Source of the DNA: Alcaligenaceae bacterium
GTDB lineage: Bacteria > Pseudomonadota > Gammaproteobacteria > Burkholderiales > Burkholderiaceae_B
DNA length: 40,824 bases
Direction: 5' to 3'
Assembly: GCA_029268595.1 (NCBI GenBank)
Contig: JAJUGB010000006.1
Coordinates: 1 to 40,824, forward strand
The notes under the pieces were generated by a model, which saw only the letters and a program-made list of their open reading frames with translations, had not been told where the DNA came from and did not search any database. The stretch's first letter is position 1; each line of letters opens with the position of its first letter. Positions 8,482 through 17,127 of the stretch are shown piece by piece. The position numbers and the translations under genes are program-made.

Positions 8482-8940
8482 TCAAGCCTGCTTTGTTTGG
8501 GTGGAGTTCATCAATCGGTCCAGAGCATTGGCAAAAGCTCGTCGATCTGCCTGACTGAGTGATGCCGGACCTCCGGTATCTACACCCGAATCCCGAAGCT
8601 CTTGCAGCATGTCGCGCAGGGAGAGCCTTTCGCGGATGGTATCGGCGCTATACCGTTCGCCGCGCGGACTCAGCACGAAGGCATTCTTTTCCAATACTTC
8701 CGCCGCCAGGGGAATATCGCCGGTGATGACTAAATCTCCCGCAGCGACGTGGCGGACAATGTAATCGTCCGCCACATCAAAACCGCGCGGCACCTGGACG
8801 GCGCGCAGCCAAGGTGAAGGCGGAGTACGCAGCATCTGGTTGGCCACCAGTGTCAGCGGCCGCTGCCATCTGCTTGCCGCTCTATACAAGATGTCTTTAA
8901 TTACCGCGGGGCAAGCGTCGGCATCTACCCAAATTTGCAT
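8482..8940 (-). CDS. YaiI/YqxD family protein (UPF0178)
   Basis: A 152-residue protein that starts [11 protein letters not shown], the hallmark of the UPF0178 family, a PIN-like fold. D6 and D8 are candidate acidic metal ligands. The conserved [19 protein letters not shown] segment follows mid-protein, and PRGERYS comes later. The biochemical function of the family is not established. The frame is open upstream to 9099, but the family start is clearly the ATG at 8940. It diverges from the glycosidase gene across a 206-base gap. Confidence 0.88.
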   Translation of the reverse strand: MQIWVDADACPAVIKDILYRAASRWQRPLTLVANQMLRTPPSPWLRAVQVPRGFDVADDYIVRHVAAGDLVITGDIPLAAEVLEKNAFVLSPRGERYSADTIRERLSLRDMLQELRDSGVDTGGPASLSQADRRAFANALDRLMNSTQTKQA

Positions 8941-9146
8941 GGCGCCATGTCTAAGATATGCGCAAGGATGCGCGGGACCAGCCAGTGCTCCAAAGTATAG
9001 CGGTAAGCGTAAAGCGATCATCCGGGATCTCGGGCGCACTTCTTGCAAAGCGGCGCTGCCACTTCTCTGAGGCCAAGCAGTGGCAACGGCCCGGGACATT
9101 TCCTGGCCACACGGAGCGCCTTGAGCTTACACACACCGGTCAAAAG

Positions 9147-10262
9147 ATGACACAACTGTTTGATAGTTACTTTATGGGCGGCTTCGAGTGCTCCAGCCAC
9201 CGACGCAAAGACGGCCGACGGCTCGACCTGCTGCTTTCAACCAAACATGATATTTATGCCGCCCAGGACTATCGCTCGTTGATTGACCATGGAATACGCA
9301 CTGTGCGTGATGGCGTGCGCTGGCACCGCATCGAGGCATCACCGGGCACCTACGACTGGTCCAGCTTTCTGCCTCAATTACATGCCGCACGAGAAACCGG
9401 AGTTCAGCCCATCTGGGACGTCTGCCACTACGGCTGGCCTGACGACATCGATATATGGTCGCCCGCCTTCGTCACCCGGTTCGCCAATTTCGCAGGCGCC
9501 CTTGCGGCTTTGATTCGAGATGAGTGGCCCGACATTCCGTACTACTGTCCCATGAACGAGATCTCCTTCTGGGCATGGGCCGGCGGTGACACCGGCAGCA
9601 TCGCTCCTTACCAGCGGTGGCGGGGCATGGAGCTGAAACGCCAACTCGTGCGCGCAACCATAGCGGCCATAGAGGCAATACGCGAAGTCGACCCCCGTGC
9701 GCGCTTTGTGTCCGTGGATCCGCTCATTAATGTGGTTCCCAAGAACGAGCGTCAACGGCGAAAAGCAGAGAACGCCAGGCTGGCCCAATACGGTGCCTGG
9801 GATATGTTGCTGGGCAAGCTGATGCCTGAACTTGGCGGCAAACCCGACTACCTCGACATCATGGGCGTCAATTTTTACTCGCACAACCAGTGGTATTTAA
9901 ACGGCCCCACCATCCGAAAAGGACAGCCCAACTACCGGCCGCTGCGCGATATTCTGACCGAGGTCTACCAGCGTTACGAGCGGCCGCTCTTTATTGCAGA
10001 AACCGGAGCCGAGGGCGACCGCCGGGTCCCGTGGCTGCAATACGTCTGTGACGAAGTGGCGGCGGCCTTGGAAGGAGGTGTGCCTGTCGGGGGCATATGC
10101 CTGTACCCCATTACCGATTATCCGGGTTGGGAGAACTACCGGCACTGTCCGACTGGCCTACTGGGCTATGTCGAAGAGGGCGGCCGCCCCGTTTACCAGG
10201 AACTGGCAATGGAAATACGCCGCCAAAGCGAGCGCTTTGAGCGCTTGTTCGAACCTGCCTAA
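9147..10262 (+). CDS. Glycoside hydrolase family 1-like beta-glycosidase
   Basis: A 371-residue (beta/alpha)8-type glycosidase. The acid/base motif is NE at 137-138 (CPMNEIS), and the nucleophile motif is ETG with E285 (LFIAETGAEGD), both as in clan A retaining enzymes. It begins DSYFMGGFECS, as GH1 proteins do. At 371 residues it is shorter than the usual 440-480 of GH1 beta-glucosidases, so loops are missing. There is no signal peptide, and no sugar transporter or regulator is adjacent. The frame continues upstream to 8958, but homology-like sequence begins at ATG 9147. The substrate is unknown. Confidence 0.82.
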   Translation: MTQLFDSYFMGGFECSSHRRKDGRRLDLLLSTKHDIYAAQDYRSLIDHGIRTVRDGVRWHRIEASPGTYDWSSFLPQLHAARETGVQPIWDVCHYGWPDDIDIWSPAFVTRFANFAGALAALIRDEWPDIPYYCPMNEISFWAWAGGDTGSIAPYQRWRGMELKRQLVRATIAAIEAIREVDPRARFVSVDPLINVVPKNERQRRKAENARLAQYGAWDMLLGKLMPELGGKPDYLDIMGVNFYSHNQWYLNGPTIRKGQPNYRPLRDILTEVYQRYERPLFIAETGAEGDRRVPWLQYVCDEVAAALEGGVPVGGICLYPITDYPGWENYRHCPTGLLGYVEEGGRPVYQELAMEIRRQSERFERLFEPA

Positions 10263-10379
10263 AGGTACAGCACAAGCAACTTGCCTACTTTTCTCGGAAA
10301 CGGTCAGGGGTTAGACGATGCGGTAATATGGAAAACAGCCGCCGAGCCCTCGGCCGCAGTCTTCCGACAAGGACGTATC

Positions 10380-10577
10380 ATGGCAAAGAAACAAGAGCTC
10401 GATCCAGATGAAGTAGCGCTGATCGAATGGTGTATAGAAGTCGAGGGCTTCCTGGTCGCCGCGGGAGCAACGGAACGCGAAGCGCAGGACTACATCGAAG
10501 AGAACGCGGAATGGTTTACCGACCTGTTCTATAACGGCTTGACGCCGGAAGAGGCGGCAAAAGAAGCGCTGAACTAG
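10380..10577 (+). CDS. Small acidic hypothetical protein
   Basis: A 65-residue protein starting MAKKQELDPDEVALIEWC, rich in Glu and Asp (EENAEWFTDLFYNGLTPEEAAKEAL), probably all helical. There is one Cys, and no signal peptide or membrane segment. AAGGA at about 10370-10374 supports the ATG at 10380. A GCCGA/TCGGC hairpin lies in the leader at 10341-10354, and a compact hairpin follows the stop. I do not recognise the family. The 118-base gap from the glycosidase suggests its own transcript. Confidence 0.7.
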   Translation: MAKKQELDPDEVALIEWCIEVEGFLVAAGATEREAQDYIEENAEWFTDLFYNGLTPEEAAKEALN

Positions 10578-10584
10578 GGAACGA

Positions 10585-10600
10585 TTCCCCGTAAGGGGAA
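10585..10600 (+). terminator. GNRA-loop hairpin after the small ORF
   Basis: A perfect 6-base stem, TTCCCC/GGGGAA, is closed by a GTAA tetraloop (GUAA in RNA, a stable GNRA loop). It starts 7 bases after the stop of the 65-residue gene. There is no T tract, so it may act as a 3'-end stabiliser or a weak terminator. Confidence 0.5.
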
Positions 10601-10695
10601 GAGCCAGGGTCTTGGCCCTATGCGGTTGGGATGGTGTGATGCACCGTGCTTGATGAGTGCCCGTCCCCCGATTATGGAGAAGAGCCAAGAGCCAC

Positions 10696-10770
10696 TGGTG
10701 GGCGGTACTGGGTTCGAACCAGTGACCCCTGCCGTGTGAAGGCAGTGCTCTACCACTGAGCTAACCGCCC
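10696..10770 (-). tRNA. tRNA-Val (anticodon CAC)
   Basis: Reading the minus strand gives a full cloverleaf. The acceptor is GGGCGGT/ACCGCCC. The D arm contains AGCTCAGTGGTAGAGC. The anticodon stem is CTGCC/GGCAG around loop TTCACAC, so the anticodon is CAC. The T arm is ACTGG-TTCGAAC-CCAGT. The discriminator is A and the 3' CCA is encoded. CAC reads the GUG codon. Confidence 0.97.
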
Positions 10771-10812
10771 GTTTGACGCGAGGCCGGGGCCTGCAACAAC
10801 GGAAAGAAAAAA

Positions 10813-10818
10813 ATTATA
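10813..10818 (-). promoter_or_regulatory. Candidate -10 element of the tRNA-Val promoter
   Basis: On the minus strand a perfect TATAAT lies 43 bases upstream of the mature tRNA 5' end, preceded by GC and followed by a T-rich run. I see no good -35 at 17 bases. A GC-rich discriminator and short leader would be normal for a tRNA gene. Confidence 0.5.
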
Positions 10819-11053
10819 GCACCGTTCCGTACTGCACCGGGCGCGGGTCAGACGTGCACTTAACGGGCCTTAACAAGCGATCGCACTAGCTCATACTTTT
10901 GCACCGTTACCCGTTGACATAGGAGGACGGGAACTCGCCCATAAACAAATCACGCATCTGTGTTGGACGGCTCACAAATGTGGTCCAATTGCGACGACTA
11001 TCACCTGCAGGTCAAAGCCGCCTGCACCACCCCCACCACTTACAATACATCCG

Positions 11054-11081
11054 TTTACAACCCGCATACGTTTGAGATACT
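11054..11081 (+). promoter_or_regulatory. Candidate promoter for the receptor-kinase operon
   Basis: TTTACA (11054-11059) and GATACT (11076-11081), spaced by 16 bases, are the best sigma70-like pair I see before the receptor. This would give a leader of about 175 bases. It is a weak match found by eye. Confidence 0.3.
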
Positions 11082-11265
11082 CTAGCGGGTGCTCAAAACA
11101 TGCTCGGTGCGACGAGCCCGCAGTACACCATCCGGCACCGGCGCATCAGCACACGTCTTTCTTGTCTGCCAAGTTTTCTGGCCTCGCGCGCAACAAAAGA
11201 ACGGGCCTTTAGAAGCGGTGTTGAGGCTATGCCCGTTGGCCTTTCTTCTCTCCCGTGTTAACAGC

Positions 11266-13383
11266 ATGACCCACTCTGTCGGACGCTGCCTTGTCCCGTC
11301 CCTTTTTCTCTCGCTAGCAATTGCGCCTTGCGTCGCTTCAACCCAGACAGCACAACCGGCGGAACTGCAGCCGATTACGGTACATGGGCTGGAGGATGCG
11401 TCACTGCTGGCCCCATCCGCACAGCGGGCGCAAGAAGATTTGCAGCGATGGCCGGGCGCAGTTAGCTTGGTGTCTAGCGAAGAATATGCCGACACGACCG
11501 TCCTGGGCTTGCAGGACGCACTTGCCAGTGTGCCGGGGGTGCTGGTGCAAAGCGCCGCTGGCCAGCAATTGGTGAAGTTGTCGATCAGGGGCTCTGGTCT
11601 GGCCTCCCCCCTGGGAGTGAGGGGCGTTCAGTTACTGCGGGATGGTCTGCCATTGTCTCGAGCAGACGGCGTGTCGGACCCCGCTTATGCAGATCCATTC
11701 AACGCCGACTACATTGAGGTCTACCGAGGCGCGAACGCCATGCGTTACGGTGCCGCCACTTTGGGTGGGGCGGTTAATATTGTGTCGCCGACGGGGTACT
11801 CTCATCCTGGCCTGGAGGTACAGGCTCAGGGCGGGTCGCACCACTACATGCGCTTGCAAGCGCGGGCAGGCCAAGTCTTTGAAAACGGCATGGACGCTTT
11901 CGCGTCAGTCAGCCGCTACCAAACGGACGGCTCCACCGATACGGCCGGCCAAGCGATTTCCCGCTTCTATGGCAATGTGGGTTGGCGATTTGGCGAGACC
12001 TCGGAAGGTCGTTTCCACATAGACCTCGGAAAATACGACCAACATCTGGTCAACCCTCTGACATTGGCGCAGGTGCAGGGCAAGCCGGAGGCAATCGCCG
12101 TGCGGCCGAACTGGCCAGATCGACGTGTGCAGACCGACCCCTACGCACGCCTGGCTTATCAACACACCATCAGAGGCCAGGGTCAAAACAGCCTGACCTT
12201 TGGCATTTACTACATTCGCACCAAGTTTGGCATCGGTGGCCATACCGTGCCTGTCCACTACGACGCGCACGATTACGGCATATCAGTACGCGGCGAAATC
12301 CACGGAACCATCGGTAACCGGCAAAATCTGTTGATATGGGGCGCCAATTTGAGCCATGGCAAAAGCCATAACGTCACTACCGGTCCGCTGAGATTCCCGG
12401 GCGGAATCATTGTCGACCCGTCCACTGCGCAGTTTGAAGACATTCACGGGGCTCGCCGAACCGCAGAACTATATATAGAAAACCAACTCAGCCTCACGCC
12501 TCGCCTCAAACTGGTGACGGGCCTGCAGGGCGTAAGAGCGCTACGCGAAACCCATATCGACGGGCTTCGACTCCCGTTTTCTGATCAGAGCCATAAAGAG
12601 TACTACCAAGGTCTGAGCCCGAAGGCCGGATTGCTTTGGCAGGTCACCCCGGCGATACAGGCCTTCGGCAATATCAGCGGCAGCTTCGAACCGCCCACCA
12701 GTACGGAGTTCTACAACGCACAAGGTCCCACCAGACCACAGCGCGCCGTCACCTACGAATTGGGCGGTCGCGGCCAGAGCGGCCTGTGGAAATGGGAAGC
12801 CACTGTGTTTCACAGCCGCATCCGGGATGAGCTGTTGAATGTATTCCCTCAGGGCCTGTCGCCCCTGTACACCTCGGACATGCTGACGTTCTACCAGCCG
12901 CGCAATATTGACCGCTCGACGCGCACAGGGATTGAACTGAATGTGGAAGGCGGAAGCAAACTGAATCAGCTGCCCGGCCGCTTGGAGTGGGGCCTTACTT
13001 ACACCTGGAACCGGTTTCGCATGGTGGACGACCCGCTCTTCGGCAATAACGCCTTGCCCGGTGTACCGCCCCACTACGGCAACCTGAGACTGTTCTACCG
13101 TCACCCCACCGGCGTCTATGCCGGGTCAAGCCTCGACTTTGCGTCCTCTTGGCAGGCGGACCAGGCCAATACGATCAAGGCGCCCGGCTACGGGATAGTG
13201 AACCTGGCATTGGGGTACGCCGCACCTGGCGGTCGATACCGCTATTTTGTAGAAGCGCGAAACGTGGCTGACAAACGCTACGCCGCCTCATCAGAATTTG
13301 TCGCCCACGCCACGGCACAAAGCCAAATTTTCAATCCGGGCCTACGCCGCTCGATCTTTGTCGGCGCCCAATTTAATTGGTAA
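11266..13383 (+). CDS. TonB-dependent outer membrane receptor
   Basis: A 705-residue outer membrane transporter that would take up a ligand with energy from TonB-ExbBD. It has an N-terminal signal peptide (cleavage near residues 24-26, CVAST), a TonB-box-like LQPITVHG at about 34-41 and a plug domain up to about 200. The plug contains typical motifs such as LKLSIRGSG-like KLSIRGSG and YRGANAMRYGAATLGGAVN. A beta-barrel follows, ending in FVGAQFNW. The start at ATG 11266 gives the signal peptide directly. The frame extends upstream without one. The stop TAA overlaps the ATG of the following sensor kinase (TAATG). The ligand is unknown. The plug resembles iron-chelate receptors, but no Fur box is visible. 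Confidence 0.88.
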   Translation: MTHSVGRCLVPSLFLSLAIAPCVASTQTAQPAELQPITVHGLEDASLLAPSAQRAQEDLQRWPGAVSLVSSEEYADTTVLGLQDALASVPGVLVQSAAGQQLVKLSIRGSGLASPLGVRGVQLLRDGLPLSRADGVSDPAYADPFNADYIEVYRGANAMRYGAATLGGAVNIVSPTGYSHPGLEVQAQGGSHHYMRLQARAGQVFENGMDAFASVSRYQTDGSTDTAGQAISRFYGNVGWRFGETSEGRFHIDLGKYDQHLVNPLTLAQVQGKPEAIAVRPNWPDRRVQTDPYARLAYQHTIRGQGQNSLTFGIYYIRTKFGIGGHTVPVHYDAHDYGISVRGEIHGTIGNRQNLLIWGANLSHGKSHNVTTGPLRFPGGIIVDPSTAQFEDIHGARRTAELYIENQLSLTPRLKLVTGLQGVRALRETHIDGLRLPFSDQSHKEYYQGLSPKAGLLWQVTPAIQAFGNISGSFEPPTSTEFYNAQGPTRPQRAVTYELGGRGQSGLWKWEATVFHSRIRDELLNVFPQGLSPLYTSDMLTFYQPRNIDRSTRTGIELNVEGGSKLNQLPGRLEWGLTYTWNRFRMVDDPLFGNNALPGVPPHYGNLRLFYRHPTGVYAGSSLDFASSWQADQANTIKAPGYGIVNLALGYAAPGGRYRYFVEARNVADKRYAASSEFVAHATAQSQIFNPGLRRSIFVGAQFNW

Positions 13384-15755
13384 TGGATACAGACCGCATC
13401 CGGAATCGCCAAGAGCTCTGCGGGGCGACAAGATCGACCTGCCAGCTCCGGGCTCTCGGTTTTCTGCGGCTGCTACACATATGGCTGCTGTTTATAGTCG
13501 CCTGCCTTGTTTTTCCACTTGCTCACGCCGACACCATTTCCATAGATCGAACAGCGTCCTGGCCGCTGGATATCGCCACTCAAACAAAGGTTTTCAAGGA
13601 CGACACCGGCGCGCTTTCCTTGCGTGAGGTACAAAATGCCTTGCAGACCGACCCGTCGCGGTTCACACCGCTTACTGATACACATGTGCAGGCCGAGCCC
13701 AGGAATGCATGGTGGTTCAACTGGTCCATTACAAACTTCGACGATCACCCCGTAACGCTCAGGCTAGTGCTTGGCCCGTTCAACGTCCGAGAGCTGGACT
13801 TCTACGTTGCCAAAGGCGGCGACTGGACGCATATCCGCGGCGGATGGGCCCTGCCTGCCAGTCAGCACGACTTCAGTTCCCGGCTGCCCTCCTTGCCCTT
13901 GGTGTTGGATGCCGGACAGACCGTGGTGGTGTGGGCACGAAGCGCGGCAGACCGAACGCGCGTAGTCAGACCGCATCTTTACACAGAGGCCGGTTTCCAG
14001 GCCTATGAGTTGCGCATGGCCCTGTGGGACGCCATCTTGTTTGGCGGCCTGCTTGCCCTTGCGTGGACCTCCCTGATGATTGCCTTGATGGCCAAGAACC
14101 GGGCCTTTTTGATGCTGGCGCTGCTGACACTGAGCATCTCCATTTTCGAGGCAGCTGTACGAGGCTACCTGCAGATCTACCTATGGCCTGAAAGCCCGTT
14201 TTTGCGTTATCGGATTGTGCCGGTCTTGGGGCATTTGAGTATCGGCCTGTTCAGCTTTTTTATCCTGGAACTGAGTCGACAGGAAAAGTTTCGGATTCCC
14301 CTGAGCCAAGGGTTTGTGGTGATGGGGATTCTTCATTGCGTGCTGGCTGGGATGGCAGCGGCCGGCCATATCCATTTTGCAGAATCCATTGCCTCCTACA
14401 GCCGCTTGCTGTTTGCGGCGCTCATGCTTGCTTGCGCGGTCATTCTAATTCGACAGGGCGCCCCCTCTCGGCGGTTGATGCTGATGGTGGGTTTGTTCAT
14501 TGCGGCCAGGGCGCTGGTGAAATTCCTGGAGCAGTGGGGTTGGTTGCCCGATTTCATATCTCCGCCCGGACTGGACAGTGTCGGCATCAATCCCGTAGTT
14601 GCCCTGCTGGGCTTTTACATTAACCTGACTCTACTGTCGGGCTGGATCACCTTGGTGGGCAAGCAGCGCACCGAAGCACACCAGGCCCTGGCTAGCTGGC
14701 AAGAGCAGGAGAACCTGCGCCTGAGCGCCGAGGTCGAAAAGCAAACGCAGGCCCTCAGCGAAGCGCTGAAATATGCGCATGAAAAGAACCGGCAGAAGAC
14801 AGAAATTCTCGGCTATGTCGGGCACGATCTGCGCGCCCCACTCGCCACGATTGTGGGGTACAGCCGGCTGATTGAAACGGCGGACGAAGCGGCCAAAGCC
14901 GAGTATCTGAAGGCCATTCAACGTAATGCACGTTATCAAATGGACCTGATCGACGAACTGCTCAACTACGCAAAGTCGGAGCTGAAACCACTAGAGCTAC
15001 GCCCGTTGCCCACTCCCATAGCCACTGTATTGAACGACGTGGCGCAACAGGCCGGCTTCTTGAGCCAGCAGCAGGGAAACCAGTTCGTGTGTATTTCAGA
15101 TGGCGAGCTACCTGCCATCGTCCACGTCGACGAGCGCCGGTTGAAGCAGGCCCTGTTGAATCTGATAGCGAACGCAGCGAAGTTTACCCGCCGGGGCACC
15201 ATCAGTCTGACCGTGGCAGCCCGCCCGGCCCCCGAGGCCCCACAATGGCTGCTTCAGTTTGCGGTGGCCGATACCGGTACCGGCATAGAGCTTGACCAGC
15301 AGCGCCACATCCTTGAAGGGATGTCCCGAGCGCCCGCAGCGAACCGCAAAATGGGTCTGGGGCTGCATATCGTGCAAAACATCGTACGCCGGATGGACGG
15401 CGAACTCTACTTGCACAGCGTTCCGAACCAGGGCAGCTGCTTTGCCTTCCAGGTGGGCGTAAAGGCTGAAGGATCGGACACCATTGTGTGGCAGCCACCC
15501 CTGCAGCCTTCGTCACGCGACAGCGCCCGCGCAAATAAGCCGGCCGCAACGCCGGCATCCAACGCTATTCCCGCGGAAGATCGCATGGAACTGGCGATAC
15601 TGGCGCGCGATGGGCACCTCACCGATATTGAGCTCTGGTTGCAACGCATCGCGAGCACGCAGCCCGACTGTCAAGACTTCATCAACGAAATCTACCGCGC
15701 CTTGCAAGTCCTGGATTTGCCGCGTATAGAAGCACTGGCTTTAGCCGAGCGTTAA
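13383..15755 (+). CDS. 7TMR-DISM sensor histidine kinase
   Basis: A 790-residue membrane kinase. The segment at about 27-49 is a signal peptide ending LAHAD. Residues 52-190 resemble the periplasmic 7TMR-DISM extracellular domain (WWFNWSITN). Seven membrane helices follow at about 208-420, then a coiled coil at 430-470. The HisKA phospho-acceptor is H481 (GHDLRAPL), and the ATPase core has N597 (NLIANAAKF), DTGTG and GLGLHIV. A tail of about 90 residues follows, with no receiver domain. The ATG at 13383 shares its A with the receptor stop, so translation is coupled. No response regulator is encoded nearby, so the partner must be elsewhere. The pairing suggests sensing linked to the receptor ligand, which is inference. 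Confidence 0.9.
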   Translation: MDTDRIRNRQELCGATRSTCQLRALGFLRLLHIWLLFIVACLVFPLAHADTISIDRTASWPLDIATQTKVFKDDTGALSLREVQNALQTDPSRFTPLTDTHVQAEPRNAWWFNWSITNFDDHPVTLRLVLGPFNVRELDFYVAKGGDWTHIRGGWALPASQHDFSSRLPSLPLVLDAGQTVVVWARSAADRTRVVRPHLYTEAGFQAYELRMALWDAILFGGLLALAWTSLMIALMAKNRAFLMLALLTLSISIFEAAVRGYLQIYLWPESPFLRYRIVPVLGHLSIGLFSFFILELSRQEKFRIPLSQGFVVMGILHCVLAGMAAAGHIHFAESIASYSRLLFAALMLACAVILIRQGAPSRRLMLMVGLFIAARALVKFLEQWGWLPDFISPPGLDSVGINPVVALLGFYINLTLLSGWITLVGKQRTEAHQALASWQEQENLRLSAEVEKQTQALSEALKYAHEKNRQKTEILGYVGHDLRAPLATIVGYSRLIETADEAAKAEYLKAIQRNARYQMDLIDELLNYAKSELKPLELRPLPTPIATVLNDVAQQAGFLSQQQGNQFVCISDGELPAIVHVDERRLKQALLNLIANAAKFTRRGTISLTVAARPAPEAPQWLLQFAVADTGTGIELDQQRHILEGMSRAPAANRKMGLGLHIVQNIVRRMDGELYLHSVPNQGSCFAFQVGVKAEGSDTIVWQPPLQPSSRDSARANKPAATPASNAIPAEDRMELAILARDGHLTDIELWLQRIASTQPDCQDFINEIYRALQVLDLPRIEALALAER

Positions 15756-15760
15756 AGCTC

Positions 15761-15783
15761 TGGCCTATGCGGCCAATGTTTTG
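15761..15783 (+). terminator. Hairpin with T run after the sensor kinase
   Basis: TGGCC/GGCCA (15761-15765 and 15771-15775) with a TATGC loop is followed by ATGTTTTG. It lies six bases past the kinase stop and is a plausible intrinsic terminator with a short stem. Confidence 0.5.
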
Positions 15784-15914
15784 CCCGCGCAGGCTTGTGC
15801 GATTTTGCAGCCGCTCTGCACTGACAAGACAAACTTTGCGGTGTATTGATAGCTTTCCTCATCGCCCGCGCCGTATGCTGACCTCCGGATGATCCATTAC
15901 ACGGAGGCAAAATC

Positions 15915-17042
15915 ATGCAAACTCATCCCTTTTTGAATAAGGGTCACTTTTTGCTGGGCACGTTTTCAACGAACTGCTCCGGCGGCATGACCGTTTCAAA
16001 ACTTGAAGACCGCTGGACAGCGGACTGGCAAAGCAACCTTACCCTGGCCCGCATGCTGGACGATGCCGGCATAGACTTCATGCTTCCGATTGCCCGCTGG
16101 ATCGGGTACGGCGGCGAAACCAACTTCCACGGCTATGTCCTGGAAACCATCACTTGGGCCACCGCCCTTCTGGCGCACACGCGCCAGATCACCATATTCG
16201 GCACCGTGCACACCACGGCTAACCACCCCGTGGTCGTAGCCAAACAGTTGGCCACCATGGATCAAATGAGTGGCAGCCGGGTGGGTCTGAATATTGTCGC
16301 CGGCTGGAACAAGCCGGAATACGAGGCGCTAGGCCTCACCCTGCCGGACGATCACGAGACCCGTTACGGTTACGCACAAGAGTGGTACGACATCATCAAG
16401 AAGCTCTGGACGCACGAGGGCCGCTTCGACTGGAACGGTAAGTACTTCCAGCTCAAGAACACGCATAGCGATCCCAAGCCGGCCATGCTGCCGCCCATTT
16501 TCAATGCCGCCGGATCCGGTCTGGGCCGCGAATTTGCCAGCCGCAACGCCAACTTTTTGTTCACTCCCGCCATCGACCTGGAGCGCTCCAAGACGGAAGT
16601 GGCCGAACTAAAGGCTCAGGCCCGAGACCAGGGGCGCGAAGTGGGCGTCCTGACGTTCTCGCATGTCATTTGCCGCCCCAACCAGGCAGATGCCGACGCG
16701 CGTTGGCAAGAGCTCCTGGACAACGCCGACTGGGAGGCCGTCGACAACCTGGTTCGTCTGCAATTTGCCCATGCGCAGTCGTTCCCGCACGATTTGCTGG
16801 CCATGATTCGCGAGCGTATGGCGGCAGGGCACGGTGGCTTCCCCTTGGTTGGCACTCCTGAGCGCGTCGCGGACGGCATTTGCGCTTTACACGAGGCCGG
16901 CTTCAGCGGCACCACGCTGTCCTTCTTTGATTACGCCAAGGAGTTTCCCTATTTCCGTGACACCGTGCTGCCAATTCTTGAGGCGCGCGGAATTCGCCCG
17001 CCGGTCACAGCTAAAGCTATGGAAAACCCTTTGATTGCGTAA
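15915..17042 (+). CDS. LLM-class flavin-dependent monooxygenase
   Basis: A 375-residue bacterial-luciferase-like enzyme that would use reduced FMN and oxygen to oxidise a small organic substrate. The TIM-barrel family features are an N-terminal GTFSTNCSGGM, the HPVVVAKQLATMDQMSGSR region and GLNIVAGWNKPEYEALG. These fit the RutA/SfnG/alkanesulfonate monooxygenase branch. It needs a separate flavin reductase, and none is adjacent. ACGGAGG at 15901-15907 supports the ATG at 15915. No rut or sulfonate genes surround it, so it should not be called RutA or SfnG without more evidence. The following AraC gene could be its regulator, although a hairpin separates them. Confidence 0.87.
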   Translation: MQTHPFLNKGHFLLGTFSTNCSGGMTVSKLEDRWTADWQSNLTLARMLDDAGIDFMLPIARWIGYGGETNFHGYVLETITWATALLAHTRQITIFGTVHTTANHPVVVAKQLATMDQMSGSRVGLNIVAGWNKPEYEALGLTLPDDHETRYGYAQEWYDIIKKLWTHEGRFDWNGKYFQLKNTHSDPKPAMLPPIFNAAGSGLGREFASRNANFLFTPAIDLERSKTEVAELKAQARDQGREVGVLTFSHVICRPNQADADARWQELLDNADWEAVDNLVRLQFAHAQSFPHDLLAMIRERMAAGHGGFPLVGTPERVADGICALHEAGFSGTTLSFFDYAKEFPYFRDTVLPILEARGIRPPVTAKAMENPLIA

Positions 17043-17080
17043 AGTCGTTTAGCGATAAACTGGCTGTCTCTTTATGTGGG

Positions 17081-17105
17081 GGGCCCGGCGCACGCCCGGG
17101 CCCTT
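17081..17105 (+). terminator. Very GC-rich hairpin after the flavin monooxygenase
   Basis: GGGCCCGGCG and CGCCCGGGCCC form a near-perfect stem with one bulge, followed only by TT. It lies about 40 bases after the monooxygenase stop and 23 bases before the AraC start. Confidence 0.5.
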
Positions 17106-17127
17106 GTCCTCATGTAAAGGTCAGCCC

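Larger units (their letters stand above)
10771..11265. other. 495-base non-coding region between tRNA-Val and the TonB receptor
   Basis: It holds the tRNA promoter on the left and the presumed receptor promoter on the right. The receptor reading frame remains open back to a GTG at 11089, but the sequence before 11266 does not look like an exported protein. I found no Fur-box match and no recognisable cobalamin or other riboswitch core here. Confidence 0.6.

Noticed and set aside
8941-9099. Upstream extension of the YaiI-family gene
   Set aside because: The family begins at [10 protein letters not shown], and the extension overlaps the divergent promoter region.
10771-11265. Possible riboswitch or long leader for the TonB receptor
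   Set aside because: No cobalamin box or other recognisable conserved core is present, only a weak promoter-like pair.
11089-11265. Longer N-terminus for the TonB receptor starting at GTG 11089
   Set aside because: It would bury the signal peptide about 60 residues inside the protein; ATG 11266 starts directly at the signal peptide.
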